This document shows, in pieces, positions 32,570 through 43,970 of a DNA stretch of 64,000 nt. The notes under the pieces were generated by a model that made no database searches, had not been told where the DNA came from, and was given only the letters and a program-made list of their open reading frames with translations. Source of the DNA: Nematostella vectensis (taxonomy: Eukaryota; Cnidaria; Anthozoa; Actiniaria; Edwardsiidae); contig NC_064034.1 in NCBI RefSeq assembly GCF_932526225.1, forward strand, positions 22,090,502 through 22,154,501. Reading direction: 5' to 3'. The translations under genes were made by a program, and so were the position numbers. The first letter of the stretch is position 1. Every line of letters begins with the position of its first letter.

Positions 32570-34402
32570 TGGACGACCTTCACGTGGTGATAAAAGAGGT
32601 ACGTGCACAACTATTATGGTTTTATGTTTACATCCAGTAGGTATATGTTAAAAAACTTACGGTTTTTAAGTTAAGTATATGTTAGAAAGGTTTTTCACGG
32701 ATTTATTATCAGACATTATGAAAAATGCTAAAATAAAACATACTAACGTTTTATTTTTAAGAATAAAATACTTCTATTGTACAGAAAATAATGTGTGTAC
32801 AATTGTTTTGCTAAAACTCGCGCCCAAAAACAAGATGGCGGTAGTCTTGCGCGCGCTTTTTAGGTATATTTTATACCATTGGGCTAATTTTCAGATCATG
32901 TCATCTCGTTTCGATCTATTTTAGTTGAAGAACAACCAAGAAGAGGGGAGGAGCAAAATAATGAGGAGGAGAGGTCACGCAGGCCACGAGTGTTGAAAGA
33001 AGAACAAAGAGCTCGGCAAAGACAGCGTGAGGAGCAAAGAGTGCGAAAAAGACAGACGAGCTCCGAGTACAGGTTAAGTGGTGAGCAATAAGTCCGGAAA
33101 AAGCAAAAGGACTCGGATTACGAACTAGATGACGAGCAGAGAGCGACAGAGGGCATCTAGACTCAAGATGAAACAACAGAGGCAGCCCTCCACTACTACC
33201 GCTTTTGTTGGTGAGTTTTCTTTGAGTAAAATAATGTCTATATTCGATATTCTTATTTGTTTTCTTTCTTCTTCTTAGACTAAGGCTATCATTTTCTATT
33301 GAGTAAGAGCAAATACCTCAAATAAAGCAAATTAGAATCAGTAATGCAGAATTAGTTTATTTGTCATTTAGTTTATTTATCAAGCTAAGTATGCCAGATG
33401 TGGCATACTTAGCTTGGTTGTGTTAAATGCATAATAAGCTGAAACTGTTAAGCCCAATTCTGTTTAGTTAAATTCTTGTTCTGCATTGTAATTGTGTGAA
33501 AACTTCGTGTACAGTAATCAAAAGGCCTATCCGAAAGAGAAATATTATAGACGTGTTTGTTTTTGTCAACTCAAATATTTCAAAATATCATAGTTGTCTT
33601 ATTTCTTGTCACCTCAAATTTTGCATAAATATCATTGTTGAGTTTAGTTTTGGCACCCAAAATATAATGCATAATTATTATAGTTTTGGTTGCATAAAAT
33701 AATGATTAATTATGATAGTTGTGTTTTTGTTACCTCAGAGGTTTCATAAATATCATAGTTGTGTTTTAGTTAAATCTCGTATACATACATATTGTAGGTG
33801 GTGATCTGTCGTATTTCTAAAAGTTTCAAAGTTTTGATGTTACCCCTTTTATAGTTAAAATATCAATTTTGCACAACAATTTTCAATGAAAGATACTGTA
33901 CATGACAGGTGTACTATTTTGAAATCCAGGAGTACAAGCATAAATTCCTATTAGCAGACTCTTCCATAGCAGACTATAATTTGCAGATACCAGATGAATG
34001 TATAGATACTACATACACTAATTGTAGACACATTGAAGGTTAGATTCTAAACTGTTTTACATTTAACTCATTGCTGATTATAAACATGGAGAAAGATATT
34101 CTAACACAAAGTAAGGTTTGTATTTCTGAAATCCTTTTTTACTCTGCATACAATATAAGAGCTTTTTTAATTCCTTTTTTCCCAGTTAATGAGGTAAGTG
34201 TAAAAAACACTGATAAATTATTTAAAAAGTAAGCTGTATATCAATATTTTGGTGTAAATGAACCCAATTCACTTTTATACTATGAAAGAAATATGGCTAA
34301 ATGATTCCAGTCAGGTCTTATTTATCTGACACATTTATGCATTTTTCCCCTCAGTTCTCAAAGATGTTTCGCAAGGTTGTCGTCTGTCAATTACAGCATA
34401 AA
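32570..34402 (+). CDS. Candidate small three-exon gene
   Basis: Exon 1, 32570-32599, reads MDDLHVVIKE and meets GTACGT in phase 0. Exon 2, 33909-34038, follows ACAG, is open for 43 codons (FEIQEYKHKFLLADSS, DYNLQIPDEC) and meets GTTAG in phase 1. Exon 3, from 34355 after CCCCTCAG, continues in phase to a TAA near 34401, directly followed by AATAAA. Phases match at both joins. No protein family recognised. An alternative coding block at 32925-33211 (Arg/Glu-rich, ending at GTGAGT) does not fit the phases and has stops. Confidence 0.3.
33381..33416. repeat. Perfect 16-bp inverted repeat, 4-base loop
   Basis: CAAGCTAAGTATGCCA, GATG, then the exact complement. It lies in the putative intron of the candidate gene at 32570-34402. 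Confidence 0.9.
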
Positions 34403-34646
34403 ATAAAGAAATCGCATATTTACATGACCCAAAGTTACCCATGAACCTATGCCGGTATGATATACATAGATTCTAGATGGTGTTTATTGGTGTATTTTAG
34501 GTGAAGCCTAACGTTTGGAAAATATATAATTTGATACTTCTTTCATCCTTTTTTATAGAGAAGAACAACAACAAGATAAAAAGAGTTGATGCAGCTGTAG
34601 GCGGCGGCAGTGGTGGGGCCAAGCAGTTTGTCTTCCACATATATTG

Positions 34647-34696
34647 ATTTCCATATTTAGGGGAGTGCTTTTGGTGCCTCCTCTAAATATGGAAAT
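34647..34696. repeat. 19-bp inverted repeat, 12-base loop
   Basis: ATTTCCATATTTAGGGGAG and its complement with one mismatch. It lies downstream of the candidate gene and could be a transcript-end structure or a tiny foldback. Confidence 0.85.
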
Positions 34697-35166
34697 TTAT
34701 TTGGTTGCGTGGTAGACACGCTGTTGTCTCTTTATTAATACATGTTTGAACATTTATTATTTTATTGTCATTCTCGTGCTCAATTCAATTCATTCATCCA
34801 TCATAATCATGGGTAGTCTTCCTGGGGGAGTGGAGGGAGGTAAATATATCAGTTGTTATTGAATACAAAAATTCATTAATTTGATACCCCTAAAGGATAG
34901 CAGTATCAGAATAACCATTAACACCCCCTGAGGGATAGTAGTTGGGTGAAGTTTATACCCTAAAAGATAGAATGATTATCTACACCCCATCTACTTTTTT
35001 GGAGAGTCAAACCCCAGGGGGTGGGGGTCATGGCAGAAATTAGTAATGTACCCAAGACACCAGGATTTACTTGGAAATGGATATAAAATATAAAGACTAC
35101 TCCAAAGCTAGTTTGCATCCCCCTTAAATTTGCTACAAGTATTGCTAAAAAAAGTGCATCCACGCA

Positions 35167-35380
35167 GGCTCCGCTTTTAGGCAGTGCCTAAATCTATATA
35201 TTACATTTATGGTTGACTGTTTATTACATTTATCGGCGATGTGTTATTACATTTATGGTTGTCATAACATTTATGGTTGACTGTTATTACATTTCATGGT
35301 TGTTACAACATTTATGGGTGACTGTTATTACATTTATGGTTGTTATAACATTTATGGGTGGTATTACATTTATGGGTGAT
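35167..35380. repeat. Short degenerate repeats, TTATTACATTTATGG family
   Basis: About nine units of TTATTACATTTATGG or TTATAACATTTATGG, spaced 17-40 bp. Directly before them, 35167-35197 shares a 31-bp block with 710-740 (one mismatch). The units relate to the inverted repeat at 32025-32139, so the two sites may bracket one 3.3-kb element. Confidence 0.8.
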
Positions 35381-36364
35381 ACCAAGAGAGCATAAGATAA
35401 GAGAGGGACACTTTGGTATTACCCGCGCGCCATGTCGATTCCGAATCTGCTATTTTTTGTAACTACCACCCCACCGCTGCGCGTGAGCATTTTTACTCAC
35501 CCTACCCCTGCGCTTTGGCATTTACATCTTGTTGTTTGCCGTTGTTTTGTGACTTGAATCCGAAAAAAAAAAGACCTTTTTGCAGTAATAACATCTACAA
35601 TTTCTTTCTAGCATCAAAGACACAGGCAGTTGCGCTTTAATAAGGGGATGTAGTACTTCGAGAATCGCAAGATTTCAAAAACGTGTAAAAAAAGACTTTT
35701 AGAGACTTCATTCAAAATCAAGAGCGGAAACCCTCGTGCTTCAAGCACCGCTTCCACTTGCTGCTTTTTTATGGTTTCTCAACAATCATTATTTTCCTAA
35801 TGGTCAAACAAAATCTGTAAGTTAGATATGATATTGATTTTTGTGAATATTCCGGTTAATTGAGAAGGAATCCAAGAAAAATACATTTCATAAAACCATC
35901 CTTGTAGCGAGGGAATGCATTTTTGTCGTTTTTGTGATGATCAGAGCCAGCAAGCTGAAGTATCCGAGTTTCTCTAATAGTGAGAAAATAAAGAGGGAGT
36001 TATTACTGTACTTTTTTGATGTTGTTTCTAGACATTTCTATAACTATCAAGTATATTATACAAGCTGGAGTGATTTGGAGGATTTGAATCAAACGCGGTA
36101 TCACAGCCATTTTTTCGCTCGTCGTTATTTTCTTTCTTCTTGGGTTAAGCTGCTCAGACAAACAAAACAGTCAAGTTATTTAGGGATTTAGCTTTCTGTG
36201 AGTATATTGGCTAATCTTGCTTACTTAAATTAGACTTGTTTTCTTCTTCCGAGTTATTTTTCATGATCTCTTTTCATCTGGTTACTAAAAATAGCCAGAT
36301 TCGGAATCGACATGGCGCGCGGGTAATACCAAAGTGTCCCTCTCTTATCTTATGCTCTCTTGGT
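35381..36364. mobile_element. 984-bp non-autonomous inverted-repeat element
   Basis: Termini start ACCAAGAGAGCATAAGATAA and match the complement at the right end for about 85 bp with one or two differences. GAT flanks both ends, consistent with a 3-bp target duplication. The interior has an 85-codon frame (35934-36191) without motifs and no transposase. The superfamily is not assigned. Confidence 0.85.
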
Positions 36365-38252
36365 GATACAGCACTCCTCATGTTATGTGTATTCCATGCT
36401 AAAAAGTTTAACCCCCAAACACAAGCGCAAGACAAGCGATTCTTTTGAAAAGGAAACACACGCATAGGCAATTCAAAAGTAATTTTACAACCCGAGCCAA
36501 GATGGCGCAAAAATTCGTATAATGCATTGAAGTATCTGCAAATGTACGCCTTAAACAAGAGCACTTAACTTCTAACCTTGAAAAAAGGGCAAAATCTCTC
36601 TTCATCTAGACGAGATAACAGTTTTTCAGCCAGAAAGAAACACAAATTTCTCCCGATCACCACAAGGTTTTCAAGCTCGCTCTGTGATTGGTCCATAACG
36701 AAAGTTCTGCTAGCTGCTACGGGATTGGTGAATTTCGATCGGAATGCAAGTCAAGCTCGAAGGAATTTTGCAAGGAATTAATGCTGTGCGAGCAAACTAC
36801 AAACTCAAAGACGATCTGGAAGTAAAAAGCTCATATTTCATGGTTTTCCTCAGTCCTGAGCGCTGACCTTAATATCTTTGACCGGCAATAGTATCTGGAG
36901 TCCAGTCCATCCATGTAATGATCAGAAAAATAAATTATATCTTCATTTACGTAAACATCCAAACTTCATAATGAGGAATCAATAACATAACAGCATTGAA
37001 ATGGCTTCCAAAACACGCCTGTTTCCTCACACCGCTGCGGCTCAATGACAGGTTTCAGAAGGCTCAGGGACAGAAGTCTCCCCTAGTTACGACTGCATTG
37101 CTGTCAACTCAAGATTTTGAGTCTTGGCTCCCGATCTCAGCCGTATAGGAATATACATCTCCCGTTTTTTTTACCAATTTTGGCTACAATCTAAAACAAT
37201 GGTGCAGGATCTCTTAAATATCATTGAAATGGAGTGTAATTCTTGCTGTCATGGTTGACAGCTAAGCTGCAGGGGAAAAAAACTTTTATGTTGCATTGTT
37301 TGAGGAAGTGTGGCAAAGTTGTTCTTAAAACAGTATTTCAGAATAAAAGCATTTAAAATGGAGAAAAATGGTACGAATAATAAGAGAATCGAACACGGAC
37401 AAATGGATAAAAAATGAAATGCTCTGACCACCAGAATACCAGAATACCAGACTATGACGAACAGAATTTAGAGTGATTTTCATCCGTCTGTGAAACAGGA
37501 ACTAGTGGTCAGTGTTTAAGAGTAATAGTCCGCGAGATTCGAGCAAAAATCAAGCCCGTCGAACTTGGGGGTCGTCCGATTTGGCTAAAAATTGCCATAC
37601 AGCTTCGATGTGCAACCCCTAATACGAATCTGGCTTTGAAATAATGAAAATATATATTCTCGAGAATGACGAACGGGCTTTTTTTTGCGTCATTTTTGCC
37701 CCAAAAACGGGCATTGCGCGTGCCGGAAAATGATGTTTTTCAGGGTCCGCGCACAGCTTCGTCAGGAATCGAACCAAGTAGTGTTTGGTATGTGCATGTT
37801 ACTTATTATCTCCTGCATCAGATAACATACAAATATCGATAAAATTATGAATTAGAAAAAAATATATTTACACCTTAATGTGTTCATGTCGCAGGCATGG
37901 AATTCCGGAGAGCTAAATCAAGAGCCTGTAAATCTGGTGATATATGAAATAAAAACCCAAAATGGGTGATTCATTTTGAAAATATATAGCTGGCGTTTTG
38001 TATCGCGCGTCTACACGGTTGCTTGAAAGAAAGGCAATATGAAGTGCATTTTTACCCCGAGCATTTAGTTCCGTAGTGTCGCATTTTATTTATTTTCCTT
38101 GAGTAAAAGCGTATCGTTCTCCAGGATTATCCAAGTAAAGCAGTCCTTCAATACTTTATACATAATATCCTAAGGTTTTCTTGCCTTGTTCGAAAAAAAT
38201 GTCTGAAATTATGGGAGACCGTTCATGAATTCACACATCCCCACACCGTATC
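36365..38252. other. No supported gene
   Basis: Non-coding by inspection. Frames under 100 codons overlap on both strands with no motif. The segment at about 37530-37800 has the look of dispersed repeat DNA (GTCCGCGAGATTCGAG..., GGGCTTTTTTTTGCG) but no end or duplication is visible. Confidence 0.5.
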
Positions 38253-38900
38253 ACTGGACGAAATAGAGAATTTAAGTGCATTTAAGACATATCCGAAATG
38301 TACCTTTAAATGCAACTTATAGACAGTAGTAAATTTAAGGCCACAAGTCAGTAGTAACTTTAAGAATATTTAAGTGTTTATTTAAGGATTCTTAAATGTA
38401 CTAATAACTTTGACCTTAAAAGGTCAAATTAAAGTTGTCTTAAAGATATTAGTAACTTTAAACAACTTTCTTGCTCTTTATTGATAACTTAAAGTTATCA
38501 AGAGATTTAAGCTAGACGAAATAAAGAATTTAAGTCACATTTAAGTGAGGCTTTTATAGCCAGTAGCAACTTTAAGTAGAAATTGATTGTTAACTTAAAT
38601 TCCTTTAAACGTAGTATTAATTAATTTAATTAGTATTTATCGAAAACTTATAATCTTTAGGAGATTTAAGTGTTTTTCATTAGTTCTAAATTTCATCATA
38701 TTCGTTGGACTTAAATATTTTCCGTAGTTTAGAAGTTAATTTAGTTTCTAAACATAATATTTTTGGCTAATATCAGGGACGTTTTATAAAACGCATATAA
38801 ATAGCTTTAAGAATATTCGGTTTCTTGTTTAACCTAGTGATTTGTATTTTGAGAGAAAGAAAAAAACGATGAAAAATTGATATTCGCATTATTTTAGGAT
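38253..38900 (+). mobile_element. Left end of a second CACTA-like element
   Basis: CACTGGACGAAATAGAGAAT starts at 38253 and shares its first 12 bases with the end of the element at 13495. A degenerate second copy (CTAGACGAAATAAAGAAT) lies 260 bp inside at 38513. The following 600 bp are full of AATTTAAG/CTTAAAT motifs in both orientations, a subterminal repeat region different from that of the first element. No matching right end (TTCGTCCAGTG) was found in the rest of the window. Confidence 0.6.
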
Positions 38901-38929
38901 TACTTTGCCTTTAGCAGTAATAATAACAG

Positions 38930-39173
38930 CTTCACCGGCGGAGAGGAAGTCAGTCATATGCGAGAGAAAGTGACGCGCAAGCGTATCTATTGTTTTCCCT
39001 CCACGTGACTACCACGGCGGGCTATTCGCATAGCGTGTTTAGAAGTGTTGATCACATAACCAACAGAGCTTTAAAAGCGGGAAATCAGCGACTGCGTGCG
39101 TGAGTTGAGAATTCAACAGTGAAGACAGAACTCGCTGAAATTGTCGCCGAAAGGGAGCCTCAGATACTTTCAG
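38930..39173 (+). promoter_or_regulatory. Probable promoter and non-coding first exon
   Basis: A GC-richer stretch inside AT-rich DNA includes CACGTG at 39002 and a purine-rich segment that ends at CTTTCAG/GTGAGC (donor at 39174). Position after the subterminal repeats parallels the E-box promoter and first exon of the element at 13495. No start codon is required in this exon. Confidence 0.35.
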
Positions 39174-39881
39174 GTGAGCCTAACTGATCGGAACCAGTTC
39201 TTGTTTATTCGTTTCTTGATTATTTCTTGTCTTTAAGGGCAACCTTTTTCCTCTTTGAGTAGTGTCTGTCATTCGATTCGAATCAGCGTTCCGCCGTACG
39301 CTAAAGAGCCTTTGGTTCTATCTTATCTGGCCAGCGGATAAATCTTATATTCTTCACATGAAGCACTTGTTTTATTGAATTGTATTTTATACAAATCAAT
39401 GTTTTTTTAAGATTATGCTCGGTTGTTATTGAGCGGAAAATCCCTAAGAAATGTTGCATTTTTATTGTGTCTGTTTACAAGTTTTAGTTGTCCAGTATTT
39501 TATGCTTTGGTTCGAAAAAAGGATGACACTTCAAAGTCAGTCAACATAATCAATATAAGCAATCAATATCAGGGGTTTCATTAGAAGGCAGCTACCGGCA
39601 GTTAACCGCGGCCGTCAACTTAAAACGCTGATCTCAGATCTAATAAAGTTTGCAAATGAAGCATGATTCGTGATAAAATACCATTTTACATTATGCTATT
39701 GTCACTTTCATCTATTCTTGATTTTGATTGTTTTCCATTAAGTTAATTGTCTGTTACTTTTGAACATATTCATTTTTTATTGCTCGAGAGTCGTAGCGTT
39801 TTTTTTTGCCACCATCGTTGATGTGAAACCAGAAAAATGTTTCTGCGATTGAAGCCTGCTAATTGATTTTTTCCCTTTTAG

Positions 39882-39990
39882 CTGCATTTAACAGTATTTC
39901 CAAAGCCTAAAGGATGACATAAATAGAAAGTATGATGGTGCACTGCATGCTTGTAGGAAATCATGCAGACAGTACCAGACGGTCATCATA
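39882..39990 (+). other. Probable second exon of the second CACTA-like element
   Basis: TTCCCTTTTAG precedes 39882 and GTAAGT follows 39990. ATG at 39963 reads MQTVPDGHH and reaches the donor in phase 1. The downstream gene is not seen because the Helitron-like array begins at 40202. Confidence 0.3.
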
Positions 39991-40202
39991 GTAAGTATTT
40001 AAAATTGAATATTGTTGGTGAAGTTACACCCTCTGAATTTTATCAGCTTTAACACAATAGCATTTTAGTTTTTATGAAAATTCCTTTTATTCTTAAAATT
40101 TCCACAAAGGTTTTGATAGGTTTGTATATGTTATTGCTATTATACTTGCTTGAATGCCTCTTTTAAAGGATTGTATTAAAATTTAAAATGCTGTATTTGC
40201 TC

Positions 40203-40571
40203 TATTTTCTACGACCATACAAAGGGCAAACCCGGGTCAGATTGGGCGAGTTCAGCAAAGCGCTGAATACACGAAATTGTGAATGGCTGTTAAGGCCAGG
40301 CGTGGCGCTTTCTGAGCTCGCCCAATGTGTCAACGAAAATATGGACATAATTAACAATACAGACATCTTACAAAATATCGAACGGATTACTGACAAAATA
40401 CAACCTTTAAGACAGACGCTTAAAAACTTGGACACAACGGACAAGCAGTCATCGTCGACTGCAAATGACATATACGATATTATGTCATTTATCACTAGAC
40501 AATACTCTAGAAGTGGCCATGCAAGCCTCTTTCGGGATATATCAAGTAATTTCCATAGTATTTTTCTTTAA
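40203..40571 (+). CDS. Conserved ORF at head of tandem unit 1
   Basis: A frame running RPYKGQTRVRLGEFSKAL, then ALSELAQCVNENMDIIN, then NIERITDKIQPLRQ and SFITRQYSRSGH to a stop at 40571. It has no ATG at its head (one lies outside the unit at 40188), so it may be an exon or a C-terminal fragment. Mixed hydrophilic composition, possibly helical; no family recognised. Conserved in all three units with one or two residue changes (SSS/SSA in the linker; a deleted codon pair near FRDI). Function unknown. Confidence 0.4.
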   Translation, partial: YFLRPYKGQTRVRLGEFSKALNTRNCEWLLRPGVALSELAQCVNENMDIINNTDILQNIERITDKIQPLRQTLKNLDTTDKQSSSTANDIYDIMSFITRQYSRSGHASLFRDISSNFHSIFL

Positions 40572-40724
40572 TTATAATAAACAGAACCAAAAAGCGATAA
40601 CATTTCCAAACAAAAAAATCACTATCATTGATTGTCAAAATTACGATATCCACCTAAAAGAAATGACATTATTCATGACAAATTTGAAATAAATATAAAT
40701 GAATGTTTATACAAATATTGTAAT

Positions 40725-40915
40725 TTTTAAAATTTTGAATATCTTATATATATCTAGTAAATTATCGAATTTTGAACATCTTGTATATATCTAGTAAATT
40801 ATCGAATTTTTAATATCTTGTATATATCTAGTAAATTATCGAATTTTGAATATCTTGTATATATCTAGTAAATTATCGAATTTTGAATATCTTGTATTAT
40901 CTAGTATTTTTCTTA
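40725..40915. repeat. 37-bp minisatellite, unit 1, about 5 copies
   Basis: CTAGTAAATTATCGAATTTT repeats at 40754, 40791, 40828 and 40865, with a partial at 40901. A short (TA)n run follows at 40944-40961. Confidence 0.9.
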
Positions 40916-41248
40916 ATTATAATAATAACAATTTTCAATTCAGATATATATATATATATATATGACTGTGGATAGTACTATATAATTGAACAAAAATAAA
41001 AGTTTAAGTAAGACAAAGCCACCATGGAGAATCACCCGTGTGATTGCACGAAGAACGACTCCTTAGTTGACTCTTCGTGAAGGGTGTTTGAGCAGTGTTA
41101 GGCTAAACTTCGTTGATTATGTTGCGGGGCCATGGTTTCACGGCACATCGTTGCATTTATGTAATTGAAACAAATGAGATATAAAAGCTTTAAAGAAAAA
41201 TTTTGGGTTAGGTTACCGCATTGTCTTCCTCCTGGCTCTGCTCCTTTT

Positions 41249-41344
41249 TTTTTAACTGCAACAACTTTAATATACGCTATTGGAGCTGGAATTACCGCGG
41301 CTGCTGGCACCAGACTTGCCCTCCAATGGATCCTCGTTAAAGGA
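41249..41344 (-). rRNA. Antisense 18S rRNA fragment in unit 1
   Basis: The complement reads CCTTTAACGAGGATCC, GGGCAAGTCTGGTGCCAGCA, GCCGCGGTAATTCCAGC, AATAGCGTATATTAAAG and TTGTTGCAGTT in one unbroken run. This is the universally conserved 530-loop (helix 18) part of eukaryotic small-subunit rRNA. Only about 96 nt are present, so it is a captured fragment, not a gene. It sits in antisense orientation to the Rep-coding strand and is bracketed by a 26-bp direct repeat at 41194-41219 and 41687-41712. Confidence 0.9.
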
Positions 41345-41605
41345 ACGTCAAGCGGACACTTCTTATAAGAGACATTTTTAGATACATTTGATACATTTGC
41401 TACATTGTCTTTAGATGACCAAAAATACATCCATATGGCATAGAATAGAAAACCATTATAAACAGAACAGTGCGCTTATTCACGTTATTATTTTTGCTTT
41501 CACAGGAAATTTCAACCAACAACCTACTAAAGTAATCAAAAAGGAAGTACACCATTTTATCTATTTATACATATATGAATGGCACTCATTTCTTTTTTCT
41601 GTGTA

Positions 41606-41806
41606 GATGGATAACTGCTCCCATTGCAATTAAACCGCTAACAACACGCTGGCTTGCTGTGGCCGACGTGTCAACGAGCGGTGCATAGAAAAATTTTGGG
41701 TTAGGTTACCGCGCCTACAGTACCGTACCATTTTCCATACTGTAGAGCGAGAATAAAACCCTATAATGCGGATGAACCGTTCATGTTGTCGAGTAGAGGC
41801 TACTAG
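41606..41806 (+). pseudogene. RING-like zinc-finger relic, unit 1
   Basis: ATGGATAACTGCTCCCATTG opens a frame that matches the zinc-finger ORF at 50934-51149 (CSHCN, ACCGRRVNERCIEKFW) but has an early stop and a shift after WVRLP. Shared in this state with unit 2 (46289-46490), so decay predates the duplication. Confidence 0.55.
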
Positions 41807-41997
41807 TTCGCGTTTTACACGCAAACTGCATGGCTCCCCCCTAAACCGTAGGTAAGACATGTTATTATGTTTACAGATGCTACGTTTCTGGCAAAACCGG
41901 GAAACCCACTTAGTAGAAAATTTTCCGCTCCAACAGTGGCGTAGAAAAATCTGTTTTAGACGAAAACTACTCTTCAGAATATTATCTTTTACAATTT

Positions 41998-43600
41998 GTG
42001 TATGACCGTTGGCTATTCAACACTGTGTCAGGCGCAATTCCATCTTCTGCTAGGTCAAGGAGCTCAGCCGCAACTTCTTTAGATACAAAAACTTTCTCTA
42101 TAGAATATTGGCGTTGGCACCATCGTTTTTTTAGTGGAAGCACTGCAACAATACGGATATTCTACGTTGTTCATCACTATAAGCCCTTTCGAGTGGACTT
42201 TCCCCATGGGCACAGTGGTTACGTCAATCTCGAGATCTTTCTGGCAAAGGACCTACGGGACTTGCTATCCTCGAAACTCTCAACATTGTCCACATCTTAG
42301 AACAAACAGTTCGTGGATCTCTTTGTGGATCCAACACCAATCGGTGGACGGACAACGTGTTTACTTATCTATAAGAAACCGTTGCAATGTTGAGAACTTT
42401 TTCCATCGGATCGAATTTCAAGGCAGGGGTACCGCCCACCAGCATCTTTTGGTTTGGCTTAAGAGTCTTTAGCAAGCAGACTAGGGGAGACATTCCACAA
42501 AGATGCCTTCCCATAATGCAATGAGAGAACCTTAGTTGAAACTAATCAGAACGGCGAGGAAATGCTTTCCTTGTACCACCTCAAGACGCATTTTCTCGAA
42601 ACATTCGAGCTTATATAAGCACAATCCTTCCGTTCCCCAAATGCAAAATGGATGTCCAAGATTCTGATAAGAAATCTATGGTGCTAAGGTACGTCACCTC
42701 ATACGTCTCAAAATTCCATAACCAACAAACCTCAGAATCCTTGTATTCTAGACACGTTACTCCTGCCATGACTGGCTTCCGTCATGTGTCAGATTTAAAA
42801 CCACTCGAACCAGAGATGGTTGTCACTCTCTCGTCTTTTAAGCCCGCCTGGACCAACAACCCCACAAAACATTACATTCCTCCGAAGTAACGTTGACAAA
42901 AGTGTTTTTGTAACAAAATACATTAACAGGGGCCAGGATATCCAGAACTATAGTTTGCTCCAATGGCTAAGGACGCACGATACTAACAAAAGTGTTCCCA
43001 CTCCTTACTAAAGGAAAACAGCCCTTGTAGGGGTTAAGTACGTGTCAGTTTTCAATCCTTGCTTCTTTTTTCAACACTTATTTTTGAATGTACCTTTCAA
43101 GAATGTCAGTGAACTTAGACATCCAAACCATGACAGCATTCCGGAACAGTTCAAGTATTGTGCAGCGGCCCTAGCATTGCAACCAGACTATGGAACGATG
43201 ATGTTGCAATTGCCACTTTATTTCGAGAACAGGGCAATAAAGAGTATTATGTAGACAATGTCTTGTCGTTTCTACATAGTACGAGGCAAATAATGACTTC
43301 ACGCTTAATGCCGAGCAACAAGTGTGCTGAATAAGCTGAAGTCATTTCTTGGTTTACGATCTTGCCATTATGGAACAGTTTTTGCAACTGTACAGCCACA
43401 ACCCCAAGTAAATTATGATGATGAAGAAATCGCCGACGACGATCCACAACCTCCACTGAGAACACCACCTGTCATTTAATAGAAGGATGACGAAGATCAT
43501 TCATTGAATGATTGGACCAAACTGCTGTCAATCATAGGTGAGCCTGGTACTGGCAAAACGCATTGCATTAAACGTTCGAAGTAAATATGGAGGAGTTAAA
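41998..43600 (+). pseudogene. Helitron-like Rep and helicase N-terminus, unit 1
   Basis: Pieces in order: ALQQYGYSTLFITISPFEW (N-terminal Helitron_like_N pattern), FHRIEFQGRGTAHQHLLVWL at about 42405-42460 with an intact HUH pair (HQH), then LRYVTSYVSKFHNQ at 42687 with both tyrosines of the Y2 nickase motif, SRHVTPAMTGFRHVSDLKP, LQWLRTHD, YVSVFNPCFFFQHL, and Walker A GEPGTGKTH at 43538. Frameshifts separate them and no helicase motif II to VI follows. The nickase residues survive although the frame does not. It would be a rolling-circle transposase when whole. Confidence 0.75.
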
Positions 43601-43616
43601 ATCTGTGTAGGACACC

Positions 43617-43970
43617 ACAACACCGAGAGCATCGAAGCTAAGAGAATTCGTGGCCAGGGAAGAAATGAATAAGCTTAACATCCTTGGAAAAAAGCTTAAC
43701 ACACGTAACAAGTAAGAGTTCTCCAAGGAAGATGTAGTAGATTTTGTAGAGCTGGTTTCCGAAGAAGGAGAAATCAGTCAGGTTGTGGATGACCTGCACC
43801 ACCTTGGAGCTAAAATGTGGCTCTTAGGAGCACATTTCAAAGTTATAGCAGAGTTTTTCAGAAACCCCTTGAAATACGCAGAAATGTTTGTTTATCAAGG
43901 AATTCTTGTGATTCCCCTTTATATTTTTCTGTTAGAACATTGTTCAATGTTAGAATTTACGAGATACTGA
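43617..43970 (+). pseudogene. Unknown ORF at C-terminal part of unit 1
   Basis: A frame reads RASKLREFVAREEMNKLNIL, one TAA, then FSKEDVVDFVELVSEEGEI, VDDLHHLGAKMWLLGAHFKV and FFRNPLKYAEMF. The single stop is shared with unit 2 (48411-48764). It is coherent, acidic and leucine-rich, but I recognise no family; it lies where the helicase body should be. Confidence 0.35.

Noticed and set aside
32925-33211. Arg/Glu-rich block ending at GTGAGT as an exon of the 32.6-kb candidate gene
   Set aside because: It contains in-frame stops and its entry phase does not match exon 1.
35213-35395. 60-codon frame rich in ITFMV
   Set aside because: It is the translation of the degenerate TTACATTTATGG repeats.
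41098-41430. 110-codon minus-strand frame over the 18S fragment
   Set aside because: Its core is a translation of the antisense 18S piece and poly-A/T flank; it is rRNA-derived, not a protein gene.
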